Shown here: positions 44,556-53,568 of the stretch, piece after piece
Layout: every line of letters begins with the position of its first letter
How positions within the stretch are numbered: the stretch's first letter is position 1
Translations under genes and position numbers: made by a program
NCBI GenBank assembly: GCA_034421515.1
Contig: DAOUKH010000012.1
Location: 1 to 64,000, forward strand
Direction: 5' to 3'
Source: DAOUKH01 sp034421515
GTDB taxonomy: Bacteria > Chloroflexota > Dehalococcoidia > SHYB01
Length of the DNA stretch: 64,000 nucleotides
The notes under the pieces: generated by a model
The model's input: only the letters and a program-made list of their open reading frames with translations
The model's database searches: none
What the model was told of the DNA's origin: nothing

Positions 44556-45962
44556 ATGTCACGAGCCGCGACGCCCCTCCTGCGCTGGAGCCTCCCGGTC
44601 ACCATCCTGACCTTGGTCGTCGCGGCGTGCTCGACTGAGGCGCCGGCTGCCTCCCCGGCCCCTTCGCCGCAACCGCCCACGACAACACCGACCGTCCAGC
44701 CGGCCGCTCCAACAAACACGCCAACCGTCGCCGCCCCAACCGCGACGTCGCCGGCCGGCGACGAAACCGCCTTCGGCAGCCTCGCCTACGTCGGCGCCGA
44801 CGGCCACGTCTACGTCATGCGCGCCGACGGCTCCAACCGCATGCGGATCAGCGAGCCCGATCCCGAGGGCGCGCGCGCGGCGCACACCTGGCCCATGTGG
44901 TCGGGCGACGGCGGGTCGGTCCTCTTCTCACGTGTCGTGGTCGACGCTGACGGGCCGCAGTTCTCCCTGCAATCAGCCACGCTGGGGGACACTGGACCCA
45001 GCCTCGTCTATGAGAACCCTCCCGGCGCGCGGCTCGTTGGCCGTAACGCGCCGCACTACACCAACGGCTCTCCGGACGGCCAACACGTAGCGTTCCTTGC
45101 CGTCGCGGGGAACATGGCCCTGCTCCTCGGCGACGTCGAGGGCGGAGCCCAGGCGCGGTCCATCGTCCAAGGATCCCCGCTCTACTACGCCTGGACGCAC
45201 GACTCGGCGCGTCTGCTGCTCCACCTGAGGGACAGTCTGCTGCTCTTCGAGCCGGGCAGTGACGATGCCCTCACACTCCTCGACCTACCGCCCTCCTGGA
45301 GTTACCGCGCCCCGGACTGGTCGCCCGATGGGCAGCGCTTCGCCTTCATCGGCGACTCCGAACAGGGCTCCTCCCTCATGGTGGCCAATGCCGACGGAAG
45401 CGACCCCCGGACCCTGGCGCCCGTCTCCACCACCAGCGCGTTCGCGTGGTCGCCCGATGGAAGCCGCGTCGTCCTCGCCTCAGAGGTTGCGCCCGCGATC
45501 GCGGTCTTCGACGGCCTGCTGTTGGTCAACCCGGAGGACGGCCGCACCCGCGTGCTGACCGAAGATGCGGCCATCGCCTTCTTCTGGTCGCCCGCCGGGG
45601 ATCGGCTGGCCGTCATCAGCCTCGCGGAGCAGGGAGGCCGCCTCGCCGTCACCGTCTTCGACATTGAGACCGGCGCGGCGCGGCAGGTGGCGGAGTTCAT
45701 CCCCTCGTCCGACATGCGGGTGATGCTCTCGTTCTTCGACCAGTACGCGAAATCGCACCGCGTCTGGTCGGCGGACGGGCGCTACATCGCGCTCAGCGGC
45801 TCGCTCACCGGCGACGACGCGACCCCGGAATCGCACGTCCTCGTGATCGACGCATCGGGGCAAGAGCCGCCCCGGGCAGTGGTCGCGGGCGCCCTCGCGT
45901 TCTGGTCGCCCGTCGCCGCCCCCTCGGACGAAGGCCGCGTCCGCCTGCGCCTACGCCCCTAA
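44556..45962 (+). CDS. Beta-propeller (TolB/PD40-like) lipoprotein
   Basis: The 468-residue exported protein has a basic N-terminus, a hydrophobic stretch and a lipobox VAAC with Cys25. A Pro/Thr/Ala-rich linker (about 30-70) leads to a series of PD40/WD-like blades: YVMRADGSNRMRIS, WSPDGQRFAFIGDS, VANADGSDPRTLAP, WSPDGSRVVLAS, WSPAGDRLAVISLAE, WSADGRYIALSGSL. Such proteins form six- or seven-bladed propellers on the cell surface, often binding proteins or glycans; the ligand is unknown. The ATG follows a TATACT box. No partner gene is evident. Confidence 0.87.
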   Translation: MSRAATPLLRWSLPVTILTLVVAACSTEAPAASPAPSPQPPTTTPTVQPAAPTNTPTVAAPTATSPAGDETAFGSLAYVGADGHVYVMRADGSNRMRISEPDPEGARAAHTWPMWSGDGGSVLFSRVVVDADGPQFSLQSATLGDTGPSLVYENPPGARLVGRNAPHYTNGSPDGQHVAFLAVAGNMALLLGDVEGGAQARSIVQGSPLYYAWTHDSARLLLHLRDSLLLFEPGSDDALTLLDLPPSWSYRAPDWSPDGQRFAFIGDSEQGSSLMVANADGSDPRTLAPVSTTSAFAWSPDGSRVVLASEVAPAIAVFDGLLLVNPEDGRTRVLTEDAAIAFFWSPAGDRLAVISLAEQGGRLAVTVFDIETGAARQVAEFIPSSDMRVMLSFFDQYAKSHRVWSADGRYIALSGSLTGDDATPESHVLVIDASGQEPPRAVVAGALAFWSPVAAPSDEGRVRLRLRP

Positions 45963-46244
45963 CACCTTAAGCCTCTCCCCCCTGGGAGGACACCTTAAAC
46001 CTCTCTCCCTCTGGAGACCTTTGCATAACCACGCCGCGTAACGTCCCCTCCCGTAGGGGCGCCTCGCGAATCGCCCGTCCCCTCCGGCCTTTCCCCCTCT
46101 ATGGGGGAAACTGAAAGAGGGTGCGCGCCGTCAGGCGCGTCGGAGGGGTAGGGTGGCAGGGGCCGCGCGACCTTGCCGGAGCCCGCGCCCCCGGTTACGC
46201 AAGGGTCTCCTCTGGGAGAGAGAGACTGAGAGAGGGTCCGCGCC
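45963..46244. repeat. Intergenic mosaic of palindromic repeats
   Basis: A 282-base non-coding gap. It contains two tandem copies of a CACCTTAA(A/G)CCTCTC-type unit (about 45962-46022), GGAGACCTTTGC, a GGGGCG...CGAATCGCCCG palindrome variant, and AACTGAAAGAGGGTGCGCGCCGTCAGGCGCG. The last module recurs almost unchanged at 60688-60722, and the palindrome at 48128-48147. No gene or promoter was recognised. Confidence 0.6.
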
Positions 46245-47168
46245 CTAGAACAGCGCGATGGGGTTCACCGCCGACCCCGTACCGCCGGGCATGTTCAGCG
46301 GGGCGACCGTCAGCATGAACTCGTAGCGCCCCTCCTCTGCGCAGGCATCGGCCAACGGCTCCAGCAGCGCATTGTCCAGCAGCGGCAGACCCAGCGTCGG
46401 GATCGCCCCGTGCACCGGCATCGGCAGCTCGTAGCCGCTGGGGTTGTGGTCGAGCATGTCCCAGACCAGCAGCGCCACGTCGCGGTCGCGGAGAACCGGG
46501 AAGCACGAGGCGTGGGCTCCGGGCCAGGGTGCCGGAGTGATGCCGTAGGGCATGTCCGGATTGGCCGCCTGCCACTGCTCGCGGCCCGCGTAGAGCACCA
46601 ACGCGTCGCCGGGCAGCAGCTCGACGCCCGCCGCCGCCGCCGCCTCCTCGATCTCCCAGCCGTGAATCGGCGTCTCGCGGGTCACGAAGGCCCCGCCGCG
46701 CAGCTTCGGGATGTCGATTAGCACCCCGCGGGTGACGATCCCGCCCGACCAAACGTCGATCGAGCCGAACGCCGCCCCGCCGAACTCGATCTCGCGCTCG
46801 GGGTCCCGGCCGTTGTACAGCTCGCCCTTGTACCAGATGTGGCAGAGCGCATCGAGGTGCGTCATCGTCATGCCGTGGTGGTAGATGCCGAAGTAGTCGC
46901 CGGCGGCGCCCGCCACCGCCCCCTCGATGGGTGACCGCGTCATGTAATGCTGCACCGGGCGCGGGTTGTGCGCCCCCATCGTCTTGTCCAACGGGCGGCT
47001 CAACGACACCGTCCGCCCTGACTTCACGAGACCAGCCGCCGCCACGCGCTTCTCCGGCGTGATCAGGTTCACCGTACCGACGCTATCTTCTTTCCCCCAG
47101 CGTCCCCAATTCCTCCGGTCCGCTAGGTACCCCGCAACCTCGGCCTCCGTCGGCACGCGCTTCTCCAT
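46245..47168 (-). CDS. Cyclase family protein (kynurenine formamidase-like)
   Basis: The 307-residue protein belongs to the PF04199-type metal hydrolases. It has SVGTVNLITPEKRVAAAGLVKSGRTVSLSRPL-type sequence, the metal motif MTMTHLDALCHIWYKG (variant of HxGTHxDxPxHF), RGVLIDIPKLRGG, LLPGDALVLYAGRE and a late HASCFPVLRDRDVALLVWDM. Family members hydrolyse amides such as N-formylkynurenine or isatin; the substrate here is unknown. ATG 47168 is chosen from a much longer open frame because it begins the domain and follows GGGGGCC. It is divergent from the MBL gene. Confidence 0.87.
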   Translation of the reverse strand: MEKRVPTEAEVAGYLADRRNWGRWGKEDSVGTVNLITPEKRVAAAGLVKSGRTVSLSRPLDKTMGAHNPRPVQHYMTRSPIEGAVAGAAGDYFGIYHHGMTMTHLDALCHIWYKGELYNGRDPEREIEFGGAAFGSIDVWSGGIVTRGVLIDIPKLRGGAFVTRETPIHGWEIEEAAAAAGVELLPGDALVLYAGREQWQAANPDMPYGITPAPWPGAHASCFPVLRDRDVALLVWDMLDHNPSGYELPMPVHGAIPTLGLPLLDNALLEPLADACAEEGRYEFMLTVAPLNMPGGTGSAVNPIALF

Positions 47169-47270
47169 GATTCGGCCCCCTTGATGCGCTGCTGTCAAAC
47201 GCCGCGATTGTAGCGCAGCTCTCGATTCGCGGTATGATTCGCGCGGCGCCCGCGGCCTACGGAGGAATCG

Positions 47271-48101
47271 ATGACCGACTTGGAACGGATCGGCCGGTAC
47301 ATCCACCGTCTGCACATCAAGGACACCCACGCCTTCCACCCCGGCGGCACCAACATCTACTTCGTCGGCGACCCCGCCACGGACATGACCCTCGTCGACA
47401 CCGGCGAGCAGGACCGGGAGTGGACGCGCCTCATCCTCGAGGCCTACCGCGCGCTCGGCGAGCCCAAGATCGCCGCCATCCTCATCACCCACGGCCACGT
47501 CGACCACGTCGGCGGCCTCGACCGGATCCACGAGGTAATGCGGGCGCCGGTGCGCTGCCACCCCAAGCTCGTCGAGAAGCTCGTCCCCTACCTGGGTACG
47601 GAGTGGGTGACGAAGCTCCGCTCCCGCGAGCGCATCGCCGCCGGCGGCGGGGCCGTGCTCGAAGCCCGCTTCACGCCCGGCCACGCCGAAGACCACGCCT
47701 GCTACTTCCTCAACGCCGAGAAGATCGCGCTCACCGGCGACACCATCCTCGGCTCCAGCACCAGCGTCGTCCAAGACCTCGCCAGCTACATGAAGTCGCT
47801 CGCCCTCATCGAACGCTTCAAGCCGCGCGTCATCTGCCCCGCCCACGGCAAGATCGTCCACAAAGCGCCCGAATGGGTGGCTGGCTACATCAAGCACCGC
47901 AACCTGCGCGAGCGCCAGGTGCTCGGCGCGCTCAAAGAGGGCCTCGGCGACGCCGACGAGATCGTCCGCCGCATCTACCCCAAGAACCTCAAGAAGGCCC
48001 TGCGCCAGGCCGCCGCCGGCAACGTCCGCCAGCACCTCGCCAAGCTCCAGAAGGACGGCCTCATCGAAGAGGTCCCGGCCCGCTACGTCGTGGCGGGTTA
48101 G
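47271..48101 (+). CDS. MBL-fold metallo-hydrolase (LACTB2-like)
   Basis: The 276-residue protein has the metallo-beta-lactamase metal motif THGHVDHVGG (His74, His76, Asp78, His79), then FTPGHAEDHACYFL and ALTGDTILGSS, with a late CPAHGKIV. A C-terminal winged-helix-like tail (NVRQHLAKLQKDGLIEEV) resembles LACTB2-type thioesterases/hydrolases. Substrate unknown, possibly an acyl thioester given the many CoA genes. ATG 47271 follows GGAGG. The upstream gap carries TATGAT at 47232-47237 as a possible -10. Confidence 0.88.
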   Translation: MTDLERIGRYIHRLHIKDTHAFHPGGTNIYFVGDPATDMTLVDTGEQDREWTRLILEAYRALGEPKIAAILITHGHVDHVGGLDRIHEVMRAPVRCHPKLVEKLVPYLGTEWVTKLRSRERIAAGGGAVLEARFTPGHAEDHACYFLNAEKIALTGDTILGSSTSVVQDLASYMKSLALIERFKPRVICPAHGKIVHKAPEWVAGYIKHRNLRERQVLGALKEGLGDADEIVRRIYPKNLKKALRQAAAGNVRQHLAKLQKDGLIEEVPARYVVAG

Positions 48102-48160
48102 GGCTTCCTCAAGCCTCTCCCCCGTAGGGGCGATTCACGAATCGCCCGTTCCACCGTCCT
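48102..48160. repeat. Intergenic palindromic repeat
   Basis: GGGCGATTC (48128-48136) and GAATCGCCC (48139-48147) form a perfect 9-bp palindrome, preceded by GCCTCTCCCCCGTAG. Related copies are at about 46058-46080 and 60569-60590. Confidence 0.55.
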
Positions 48161-48209
48161 CGCTGGCGGCTAGAATGGCGGCGGCCCCACCGGGCTGAGG
48201 AGGCGCACC

Positions 48210-48545
48210 ATGCGGGGACTGCCGAGAAGAGCGCGGGCGATGTACGACAAGATCGCCCCGCGCTACGGAGAAATCACCGACGACCTGCTGTTTGGCGAGA
48301 TCTGGGACCGGCCGGAGCTGACCCACCGCGAGCGGAGCCTGTGCGTGATCGCGGCCCTGACCGCCCTCTACCGCACCGACCAGATCCGCGCCCACGTCCA
48401 GCTTGGCCTGAACAACGGCTGCACCCAGGACGAGATCGCTGAGGTGATGCTCATGATGGCCTTCTACGCGAGTTGGCCCTGCGCGGGCAACGCGCTGCGC
48501 GTGGCGTCTGAGGTCTTCGAGGAGCGCGCCGCGAAGGATGCCTAG
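48210..48545 (+). CDS. Carboxymuconolactone decarboxylase family protein
   Basis: The 111-residue helical protein matches the CMD fold: MYDKIAPRYGEITDDLLFGEIWDRPELTHRERSLCVIA-type sequence, then LYRTDQIRAHVQLGLNNGCTQDEIAEVMLMMAFYASWPCAGNAL. The CxxC of AhpD-type peroxidase members is absent, and the RxxxxH region fits the decarboxylase branch. No aromatic-degradation partner is nearby. ATG 48210 follows GAGGAGG-like sequence; TAGAAT at 48171-48176 may be its -10. Confidence 0.86.
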   Translation: MRGLPRRARAMYDKIAPRYGEITDDLLFGEIWDRPELTHRERSLCVIAALTALYRTDQIRAHVQLGLNNGCTQDEIAEVMLMMAFYASWPCAGNALRVASEVFEERAAKDA

Positions 48546-48697
48546 CGGGGTACTTTGTTAAAAAATTCACTTGAAAGGCCCAGGGGCCTGTGCTACATTG
48601 AGCGCCCGCACTTCAGGCGTGCATGGAGCGGCCGCGTTACTTCTAAAAAGAGGCATCGCGAGATTCATCTAATGCGCTTCACCTTTTGGGGGCCGTC

Positions 48698-49066
48698 GTG
48701 AGCGAGTTCGGCTTCATCGGGATCTTCCTCATCTTCGCCGTGACGGTCCCGTTGAGCATGCTGCTCCTTCCCTATTTCCTCACCGTCATCGGCGTCAAGC
48801 CGCAGGTCAAGGACAGCGTCAAGGACGACACCTACGAGTGCGGTGTCCGCACCGTCGGCGGCTCCTGGGTGCGATTCAACTTCCGCTACTACTACTTCGC
48901 CCTCTCCTTCCTCATCTTCGACATTGAGGCCGTGTTCCTCTTCCCCTGGGCGGTCAACGCGCGCGGGCTGGAGTGGTTCGGCTTCGGCGCGGTCGCTGTC
49001 TTCGTCTTCATCATCACGCTGGGCCTTCTCTATGAATGGCGCAAGCGCGCCCTGAAATGGAGCTAG
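48698..49066 (+). CDS. nuoA: NADH-quinone oxidoreductase subunit A
   Basis: The 122-residue membrane protein has three helices (FIGIFLIFAVTVPLSMLLLPYFL; YYYFALSFLIFDIEAVFLFPW; FGAVAVFVFIITLGLLYEW) and the conserved loop KDDTYECGV with its cysteine. GTG 48698 has GGGGG upstream. The extended frame to 48686 adds four residues without support. It is the first gene of nuoABCDHIJK-x-LMN. Complex I couples quinone reduction to proton pumping. Confidence 0.95.
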   Translation: MSEFGFIGIFLIFAVTVPLSMLLLPYFLTVIGVKPQVKDSVKDDTYECGVRTVGGSWVRFNFRYYYFALSFLIFDIEAVFLFPWAVNARGLEWFGFGAVAVFVFIITLGLLYEWRKRALKWS

Positions 49067-49068
49067 CC

Positions 49069-49704
49069 GTGCCCGACGTTGACGACGCGCCGACGACCGA
49101 TCCCTTCGCGATTTCCCGCGAGCTGTCGCGCCGGCTCGACGCCGAAGAGGGCGCCGAGATCAACCAGCTCATCCTCGACTCGCCCCGCCAGGTGATGGAC
49201 GACCCCCTGGTGATCTCCGAGGAGACGCAGCGCAACGTCCTGGTCACGTCCATCGACGCGCTCGTCTCCTGGGGCCGCAAGAACTCAATGTGGCCTCTCA
49301 CCTTCGGCCTGGCCTGCTGCGCCTTCGAGATGATGGGCAGCGCCATGTCGCGCTTCGATATCGCCCGCTTCGGCATGGAGGCCTTCCGCGCCTCGCCCCG
49401 GCAGGCCGACCTGATGATCGTGTCGGGCACGGTGACCTGGAAGATGGCCGTCCCCATCCGGCGCATCTACCAGCAGATGGCGGAGCCGCGCTGGGTGATC
49501 TCGATGGGCGTCTGCGCCACCAGCGGCGGCCCCTACTACGAGTCGTACAGCGTGACGCCGGGCGTCAACCGCGTGGTGCCCGTCGACGTCTACGTGCCGG
49601 GCTGCCCGCCCCGTCCCGACGCGCTGCTCTACGCGATCATGAAGCTCCACGAAAAGGTCACCCGAGGCAGCGTCGGCAAGCGCAGGACGTTCACCCGTGA
49701 CTAG
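49069..49704 (+). CDS. nuoB: NADH-quinone oxidoreductase subunit B
   Basis: This subunit carries the N2 [4Fe-4S] cluster next to the quinone site. The product has FGLACCAFEMMG with the paired cysteines, GVCATSGGPYYESYSV and VPGCPPRPDALL, the four ligands expected. Starts are possible at ATG 49036, ATG 49057 and GTG 49069. GGAG at 49059-49062 best serves GTG 49069, giving 211 residues. An N-terminal extension of about 60 residues before the core is longer than usual. It overlaps nuoC by 8 bases. Confidence 0.93.
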   Translation: MPDVDDAPTTDPFAISRELSRRLDAEEGAEINQLILDSPRQVMDDPLVISEETQRNVLVTSIDALVSWGRKNSMWPLTFGLACCAFEMMGSAMSRFDIARFGMEAFRASPRQADLMIVSGTVTWKMAVPIRRIYQQMAEPRWVISMGVCATSGGPYYESYSVTPGVNRVVPVDVYVPGCPPRPDALLYAIMKLHEKVTRGSVGKRRTFTRD

Positions 49705-50149
49705 GGCCATCTCCGGCAACGAGCTTGCCGACCGCCTGCGCGAGGCCGTCCCAGGTTCGGTCGCCGGCAGCAGCGAGGCCTCGGTCCTAGTGCACGCCGC
49801 CTCGCTCGTGGATGCGGCCCGCTACCTCCGGGACGACTACGAGCTCGACTTGGGCGCGCTGATTCACCTCACCGCGGTGGACTACGTCGACTATTTCGAA
49901 ATCGTCTACCGGCTGACTTCCTACTACCGCAACCACGGGGCGCTGATAAAGACCCGCGCCTATGGCCGCGAGGCCCCGGAGGTCCCCAGCGTCATCGACG
50001 TCTGGAGGTCGGCCGACTTCCAGGAACGCGAGGTCTACGACCTGATGGGGGTGCGCTTTACGGGCCATCCCGACATGAAACGCATCTTCCTGTGGGAAGG
50101 CTTCGACGGCTACCCATTGAGGAAGGACTTCCTGCTCCGGAGGCCGTAG
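49697..50149 (+). CDS. nuoC: NADH-quinone oxidoreductase subunit C
   Basis: The 150-residue hydrophilic subunit has LIHLTAVDYVDYFEIVYRL and the family signature FQEREVYDLMGVRFTGHPDMKRIFLWEGFDGYPLRKDF. It is the 30-kDa-type subunit of the connecting arm, separate from nuoD here. It overlaps nuoB by 8 bases and precedes nuoD by 25 bases. Confidence 0.94.
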   Translation: MTRAISGNELADRLREAVPGSVAGSSEASVLVHAASLVDAARYLRDDYELDLGALIHLTAVDYVDYFEIVYRLTSYYRNHGALIKTRAYGREAPEVPSVIDVWRSADFQEREVYDLMGVRFTGHPDMKRIFLWEGFDGYPLRKDFLLRRP

Positions 50150-50174
50150 GCCCCGGGCGGTCGAGCGAGACGCC

Positions 50175-51278
50175 GTGACGCTGAAGTCAGAACCCATCAC
50201 CGTTAACCTGGGGCCGCACCACCCCAGCACGCATGGCGTCTTCCGCCTGCGGGTGGTCTTCGACGGCGAGGTGATCCAGGACGTCGAGCCCATCTTCGGC
50301 TACCTGCACCGCGGCTCGGAGAAGCTGGCCGAGGAGCGCACCTGGACACAGGTTGTCACCCTGACCGACCGCCTCGACTACACCGCCTCGATGTCGAACA
50401 ACCTCGCCTACGTGATCGGCGTTGAGCGGCTGCTCGGGGTCGAGGTGCCGGAGCGCGGCCAGTACATCCGGGTGCTCATGGCCGAGCTCATGCGCATCGC
50501 GTCGCACCAGATCGCGACGGGGTTCTTCCTGCAAGACCTGGGCGCATTCGCCACGCCGCTCATGTACATGTTCCGCGACCGCGAGCGCATCCTCGACCTC
50601 TTCGAGATGGTGTGCGGGGCGCGGATCACCCACAGCTACATGCGGGCCGGCGGGGTCAACGACGACCTCCCGCCCGAGTTCTTCCCCGCGCTGGCCAGTG
50701 TGGTCGAGGAGTTGCCCCGGAAGTTCGACGAGTACGAGCAGCTCATGCGCGAGAATGAGATTCTGATCAGCCGTTGCAAGGGCATCGGCGTGCTCCCGCG
50801 CGACCTGGCGGTCAACGCCGGCGTGACCGGTCCTCCCCTGCGCGCCAGCGGCCTCGCCTGGGACCTCCGAAAGGCGAACCCCTACGAGGTCTACGACCGG
50901 CTCGAGTTCGACATCCCCACGGGGACGGACGGCGACAACTACGACCGCTTCCTGGTGCGGCTTGAGGAGATGCGCCAGAGCCTCCGCATCATCCATCAGT
51001 GCGTGGAGCAGATGCCGCCGGGGCCGCACCGCACCGACCTCCCCATGCTGCTCCGCCCTCCGGCGGGCGAGGCCTATGGACAGGTCGAGGCGCCCAAAGG
51101 CGAGCTCGGCTTCCACCTCGTCAGCGACGGTGGCGTCGCCCCGTACCGCTGCGCCATCCGCTCGCCTTCCCTCATCAACCTGACCGCGCTGCGTGAAATG
51201 CTCATCGGCTGGAAGATGGCCGACTTGGTCACCATCTTCGGCAGCATCGACATCAACATGGGCGAGGTGGACCGCTAG
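50175..51278 (+). CDS. nuoD: NADH-quinone oxidoreductase subunit D
   Basis: The 367-residue 49-kDa-type subunit begins with VNLGPHHPSTHGVFRLRVVFDGE, then PIFGYLHRGSEKLAEERTW, DRLDYTASMSNNL, and ends MADLVTIFGSIDINMGEVDR. The N-terminal HPSTHG forms part of the quinone-binding cavity with NuoB. Starts at GTG 50175. Its TAG stop shares one base with the GTG of nuoH. Confidence 0.95.
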   Translation: MTLKSEPITVNLGPHHPSTHGVFRLRVVFDGEVIQDVEPIFGYLHRGSEKLAEERTWTQVVTLTDRLDYTASMSNNLAYVIGVERLLGVEVPERGQYIRVLMAELMRIASHQIATGFFLQDLGAFATPLMYMFRDRERILDLFEMVCGARITHSYMRAGGVNDDLPPEFFPALASVVEELPRKFDEYEQLMRENEILISRCKGIGVLPRDLAVNAGVTGPPLRASGLAWDLRKANPYEVYDRLEFDIPTGTDGDNYDRFLVRLEEMRQSLRIIHQCVEQMPPGPHRTDLPMLLRPPAGEAYGQVEAPKGELGFHLVSDGGVAPYRCAIRSPSLINLTALREMLIGWKMADLVTIFGSIDINMGEVDR

Positions 51279-52558
51279 TGGAACATCTCGCCACCGGCTG
51301 CAAGCCCGATGGCTTCTGGGCCGACATGTCCCTCTGGCAGGAGTGGGGCATCAACTTCCTGCCGCGGATGGGCGACGAGCTCTGCCGGGCGATGGGCGGC
51401 GCCGCTGCCGGCGGCTGGCCCGATCCGCTGATCTACATCGTGCTCGGCGTCATCGGGAGCCTGCTCGTGGTCAACGTGGCCACCCTCGGCGTGCCCTACG
51501 TCATTTTGATCGAGCGCAAGCTATTGGGACGCTTCACCCAGCGCCCCGGCCCCAACCGAGTCGGCGTCTTCGGCATCCTACAGCCCATCGCCGACGCGCT
51601 GAAGCTGATGACGAAGGAAGACACCACGCCGCGCGCCGCCGACAAGTTCCTCTTCGGTCTGGCGCCCCTCGCCTTCGCCGCCATGATCATCGCTATGTTC
51701 GCGGTGATCCCGTGGGGGCCGTTTGGCGCCGTCCTCGCCGACATCGATGTCGGCATCCTCTACGCCATCGGCGTGACCACTGCGGCGGAGATCGCGGTCT
51801 TCATGGGCGGCTGGAGTTCGAACAACAAGTACTCGCTTTTCGGCGCGATGCGCGCCGTGGCGCTTCTGGTGAGCTACGAGATACCGCTGGTCCTCTCGAT
51901 CATGGGCGTGGTGGTGCTCACCGGCAGCCTGAACCTCACCGAGATCGTCGAGCAGCAACGCTTCGCGCCCAACCTGGCGTGGATGCCGCTGGGCTTCATC
52001 GTCTTTGCCATCGCCGTCTCCGCCGAGCTCAACCGCGCCCCCTTCGACCTGCTGGAAGCCGACTCGGAGATCATCTCCGGCTTCCACACCGAGTACAGCG
52101 GCATGAAGTGGACGGTGGTGCAGCTCGCCGAGTACGCGTCGATCATCGGCTTCTCGGCCATCACCGCGACCCTCTTCCTCAGCGGCTTCAAAGGCCCCGA
52201 GCCGATTCCGCCCTATATCTGGCTCATGCTGAAGATGGGCTTCGTGATCGCGGTGCTGATCTGGGTGCGGGCGACGATCCCCCGGATGCGTGTCGATCAG
52301 GTCATGGGCTTCGGCTGGAAGTTCCTCCTGCCCCTTTCCTTGATCAACCTGTTCGTCGTCGCCGCAGAGGTCGTGGCCTTCCGCGACGGGGCCGACTTGC
52401 CGTACTGGATCATTCCGGTCAACTTCGCCATCGCCATTGGCTCGATCATCATCATGACGCGCATCTTGGGCTTCCAGGGCCGAACGCGGCGGATCGTCGA
52501 TCCATCGCGTCCGGTCGTCCAACCGGTCCCCGTGCGCGGCGAGGCTGCGGGAGGGTAG
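51278..52558 (+). CDS. nuoH: NADH-quinone oxidoreductase subunit H
   Basis: The 426-residue membrane subunit has eight or more helices and the NuoH signatures LIERKLLGRFTQRPGPNRVGVFGILQPIADALKL and AELNRAPFDLLEADSEIISGFHTEYSGMKW, and WVRATIPRMRVDQVMGFGWK. It lines the entrance of the quinone channel. GTG 51278 gives about 45 residues before the first helix, more than typical; a later start is possible but lacks a clear site. Confidence 0.94.
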   Translation: MEHLATGCKPDGFWADMSLWQEWGINFLPRMGDELCRAMGGAAAGGWPDPLIYIVLGVIGSLLVVNVATLGVPYVILIERKLLGRFTQRPGPNRVGVFGILQPIADALKLMTKEDTTPRAADKFLFGLAPLAFAAMIIAMFAVIPWGPFGAVLADIDVGILYAIGVTTAAEIAVFMGGWSSNNKYSLFGAMRAVALLVSYEIPLVLSIMGVVVLTGSLNLTEIVEQQRFAPNLAWMPLGFIVFAIAVSAELNRAPFDLLEADSEIISGFHTEYSGMKWTVVQLAEYASIIGFSAITATLFLSGFKGPEPIPPYIWLMLKMGFVIAVLIWVRATIPRMRVDQVMGFGWKFLLPLSLINLFVVAAEVVAFRDGADLPYWIIPVNFAIAIGSIIIMTRILGFQGRTRRIVDPSRPVVQPVPVRGEAAGG

Positions 52559-52560
52559 GG

Positions 52561-53052
52561 ATGTACGGAGAAGGAATCCTCAAAGGGATGGCGGTCACGC
52601 TGAAGCACCTCTTCCGCAAGCCCGTCACCGTCGAGTACCCCGAGGAGCGGATGCCCGAGCACCCGCGCTACCGGGGCTACGAGTTCGTCTGGTACGAGGA
52701 CCGCTGCACCGGTTGCGCCTCGTGCGCCAAGTACTGTCCTCTGGGCACCATCCGCATCGAGACCTCCCCCAAGGACAACCCCAACGTCGGCAACGACTAC
52801 GCCCTCGAGGTCTTCGACATCGACACCGGCCGCTGCATGTTCTGCGGCCTCTGTGTCGAGGCCTGCCCTTACGACGCGCTCTTCATGGGCACCGGCTACG
52901 AGCGCGCCACCTACACCCGCAAGAGCATGGTGGTCCACATCGACGAGCTTCGCACCTCGCGCCAGAAGCCGAGCGCCTTCGCCAGACCCCACCTCCACGG
53001 CGTCGACTTCGAGCGTGACACCTCGCTGAGCGGCGGAGAGGCGGGCCGGTAG
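52561..53052 (+). CDS. nuoI: NADH-quinone oxidoreductase subunit I
   Basis: The 163-residue subunit carries two [4Fe-4S] clusters (N6a, N6b) through CTGCASCAKYCP and CMFCGLCVEACP. The N-terminus (GMAVTLKHLFRKPVTVEYPEE) is the usual amphipathic anchor. ATG 52561 begins two bases after the nuoH stop. The C-terminal tail (SAFARPHLHGVDFERDTSL) is longer than in many homologues. Confidence 0.95.
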   Translation: MYGEGILKGMAVTLKHLFRKPVTVEYPEERMPEHPRYRGYEFVWYEDRCTGCASCAKYCPLGTIRIETSPKDNPNVGNDYALEVFDIDTGRCMFCGLCVEACPYDALFMGTGYERATYTRKSMVVHIDELRTSRQKPSAFARPHLHGVDFERDTSLSGGEAGR

Positions 53053-53057
53053 CGGTT

Positions 53058-53561
53058 ATGGACGTCGGATCGGGCAACTCGATTGCCTTCTGGATACTCG
53101 GCTCCGGGGCGGCGATCTCCGCGCTGGGCGTCGTGCTGGTGCGCGACATCTTCCGCGCCGCCCTCCTGCTCGTGGCGACCTTCCTCTTCGTCGCCGGGCT
53201 GTTCATCACCCTGAGCGCCGACTTCCTCGCCGTGGTCCAGATACTCATCTACGGCGGCGGCATCTCGATCCTCATCGTCTTCGCCATCCTGCTCACCCGC
53301 GACGTGCAGCAGGGCAACCCCTCCGGCAAGCTGATGCGGCCCGCGATGGGTCTGGCGGCCCTCCTGCTGGCCACCTTCGTCACCGCCATCGTCAACACCG
53401 ACTGGAAGATCTCCGGCAGCGAACCGCTGGGCAGCACCACGGCGGCCATCGCCGATCTCATCGTGAACGTCTACGTCCTCGCGTTCATCATCGTCGGCGT
53501 GCTCCTGCTCGCGGTGATGATCGGCGCGATCGTGATCGCCAAGGGCAAGGACGAGGACTAG
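53058..53561 (+). CDS. nuoJ: NADH-quinone oxidoreductase subunit J
   Basis: The 167-residue membrane protein has five helices, including the conserved VVLVRDIFRAALLLVATFLFVAGLFI-type region and VQILIYGGGISILIVFAILLTRDV, the NuoJ signature whose pi-bulge helix links the quinone site to the proton channels. It has the expected position between nuoI and nuoK, starting 5 bases after nuoI. Confidence 0.93.
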   Translation: MDVGSGNSIAFWILGSGAAISALGVVLVRDIFRAALLLVATFLFVAGLFITLSADFLAVVQILIYGGGISILIVFAILLTRDVQQGNPSGKLMRPAMGLAALLLATFVTAIVNTDWKISGSEPLGSTTAAIADLIVNVYVLAFIIVGVLLLAVMIGAIVIAKGKDED

Positions 53562-53568
53562 AGAGCGC

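Noticed and set aside
46245..48035. A 596-residue minus-strand open frame including the cyclase
   Set aside because: The upstream 290 codons lie antisense to the MBL hydrolase and show shadow composition. The cyclase domain begins at ATG 47168.
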